Source: Bacteroidota bacterium | Lineage (GTDB): Bacteria > Bacteroidota > Bacteroidia > Flavobacteriales > Flavobacteriaceae | DNA: 5,603 bases | Reading direction: 5' to 3' | NCBI GenBank assembly: GCA_022560715.1 | Contig: JADFSQ010000157.1 | Coordinates: 1-5,603, forward strand | Shown here: piece after piece, positions 5,313-5,603 of the stretch | Numbering within the stretch: the stretch's first letter is position 1 | Layout: each line of letters opens with the position of its first letter | Made by a program: the position numbers and the translations under genes | The notes under the pieces: model-generated | What the model was told of the DNA's origin: nothing | Seen by the model: the letters and a program-made list of their open reading frames with translations, nothing else | Database searches by the model: none

Positions 5313-5325
5313 TATAAGAATTTCT

Positions 5326-5353
5326 TGTAACAAAATCTTTCTTTTACAGTCTA
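5326..5353 (+). promoter_or_regulatory. Possible ECF-sigma promoter upstream of the ABC transporter gene
   Basis: TGTAAC (5326-5331) and GTCTA (5349-5353) are 17 bp apart. This resembles the TGTAAC / CGTCTA pattern of many extracytoplasmic-function sigma promoters, with A in place of the leading C of the -10 box. Transcription would start near 5360, about 50 bp before the ATG at 5409. The rest of the 118-bp spacer 5291-5408 shows only A/T-rich DNA, with a partial TAACTTTA (5375-5382) that is a one-off match to the housekeeping -7 box. Confidence 0.33.
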
Positions 5354-5408
5354 ATTATAAAGCTATTAAAAGAGTAACTTTAAAATGGCTCTGTAAATAA
5401 CACTAACT

Positions 5409-5603
5409 ATGCTGAAAATAAGCAATCTACACAAATCCTATCCAATAGGAGGTTCTAGTTTACATGTACTTAAAGGGATTAACTTAAATATTGAAGACGG
5501 TGAAATGGTAGCTATAATGGGCTCTTCAGGTTCAGGTAAATCTACATTGCTTAATATTATTGGTATGTTAGATGAAGCCGATTCTGGAGAATACATATTA
5601 GAT
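5409..5603 (+). CDS. ABC transporter ATP-binding protein (LolD/MacB type), N-terminal part
   Basis: The frame from ATG 5409 stays open to the window's end (65 codons) and encodes the start of an ABC ATPase (PF00005). It begins MLKISNLHKSYPIGG, has the expected aromatic A-loop Tyr at residue 11, then HVLKGINLNIEDGEMVAIMG and the Walker A motif GSSGSGKST (38-46). LLNIIGMLDEADSGEYILD follows, the wording typical of the LolD/MacB/FtsE branch, which powers lipoprotein release, peptide or drug export, or cell-wall remodelling together with a FtsX-like permease. The Q-loop, signature and Walker B lie beyond the window, so the exact subgroup cannot be fixed. The ATG is preceded by taacactaact with no Shine-Dalgarno. 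It is separated from the CAMC gene by 118 bp and probably has its own promoter. No functional link to the oxidase genes is evident; it marks the start of a different operon. Confidence 0.92.
   Translation, partial: MLKISNLHKSYPIGGSSLHVLKGINLNIEDGEMVAIMGSSGSGKSTLLNIIGMLDEADSGEYILD

Noticed and set aside
1..5603. CRISPR array, tRNA, rRNA, transposase or phage genes
   Set aside because: No spaced direct repeats, cloverleaf-like sequence, rRNA-like stretch or integrase/transposase motif was seen on either strand.

Overview
The window looks like a low-GC member of the Bacteroidota, most likely a flavobacterium. From base 340 or so onward the DNA is A+T-rich (39 G/C in bases 841-960, about a third). 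Genes are packed head to tail with almost no Shine-Dalgarno sequences and A/T-rich leaders. The gene set (heme O synthase, two COX3 proteins, a small subunit IV, a Sco-like orphan, Sco, DUF420/CtaM, a small CxxC membrane protein) is the cytochrome c oxidase assembly cluster familiar from Flavobacteriia.

Layout. Bases 1-330, minus strand, hold an internal piece of a TonB-dependent outer-membrane receptor (plug domain) at about 43% GC (143/330 by hand count). At about 329-340 this fragment meets, head to head, the 3' part of ctaB. Both genes have lost their 5' ends exactly there, so the join is either a library, amplification or assembly chimera or a true rearrangement. Bases up to 844 carry the rest of ctaB, 846-1427 a short COX3, 1473-2468 a long COX3 with a soluble insert, and 2487-2870 subunit IV. 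A probable hairpin terminator lies at 2941-2970. A second tight group follows: a membrane-anchored protein of unknown function (2982-3707), a Sco copper chaperone (3691-4437) and a DUF420/CtaM protein (4430-4963), with 17-bp and 8-bp overlaps. The 114-bp spacer 4964-5077 holds a palindrome-rich unit bounded by imperfect inverted repeats. A 70-residue secreted or membrane CAMC protein comes next (5078-5290); its signal peptide is encoded by a perfect heptanucleotide repeat. After a 118-bp spacer with a possible ECF-sigma promoter, the window ends inside an ABC transporter ATPase gene (5409 onward).

How the genes work together. CtaB makes heme O for the oxidase, the two COX3 proteins and subunit IV are structural, Sco delivers copper to the CuA site of subunit II, and CtaM is needed for maturation of heme-copper oxidases in Firmicutes. 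The 241-aa orphan looks like a Sco/thioredoxin-fold relative without the copper-binding cysteines. The 70-aa CAMC protein may belong to the same maturation task, but only position and the CxxC suggest that. Subunits I and II are not in the window. I see no phage, CRISPR, transposase, tRNA or rRNA. Nothing here is clearly a new system; the best leads are the chimeric junction, the heptamer repeat, the palindromic spacer and the Sco-like orphan.
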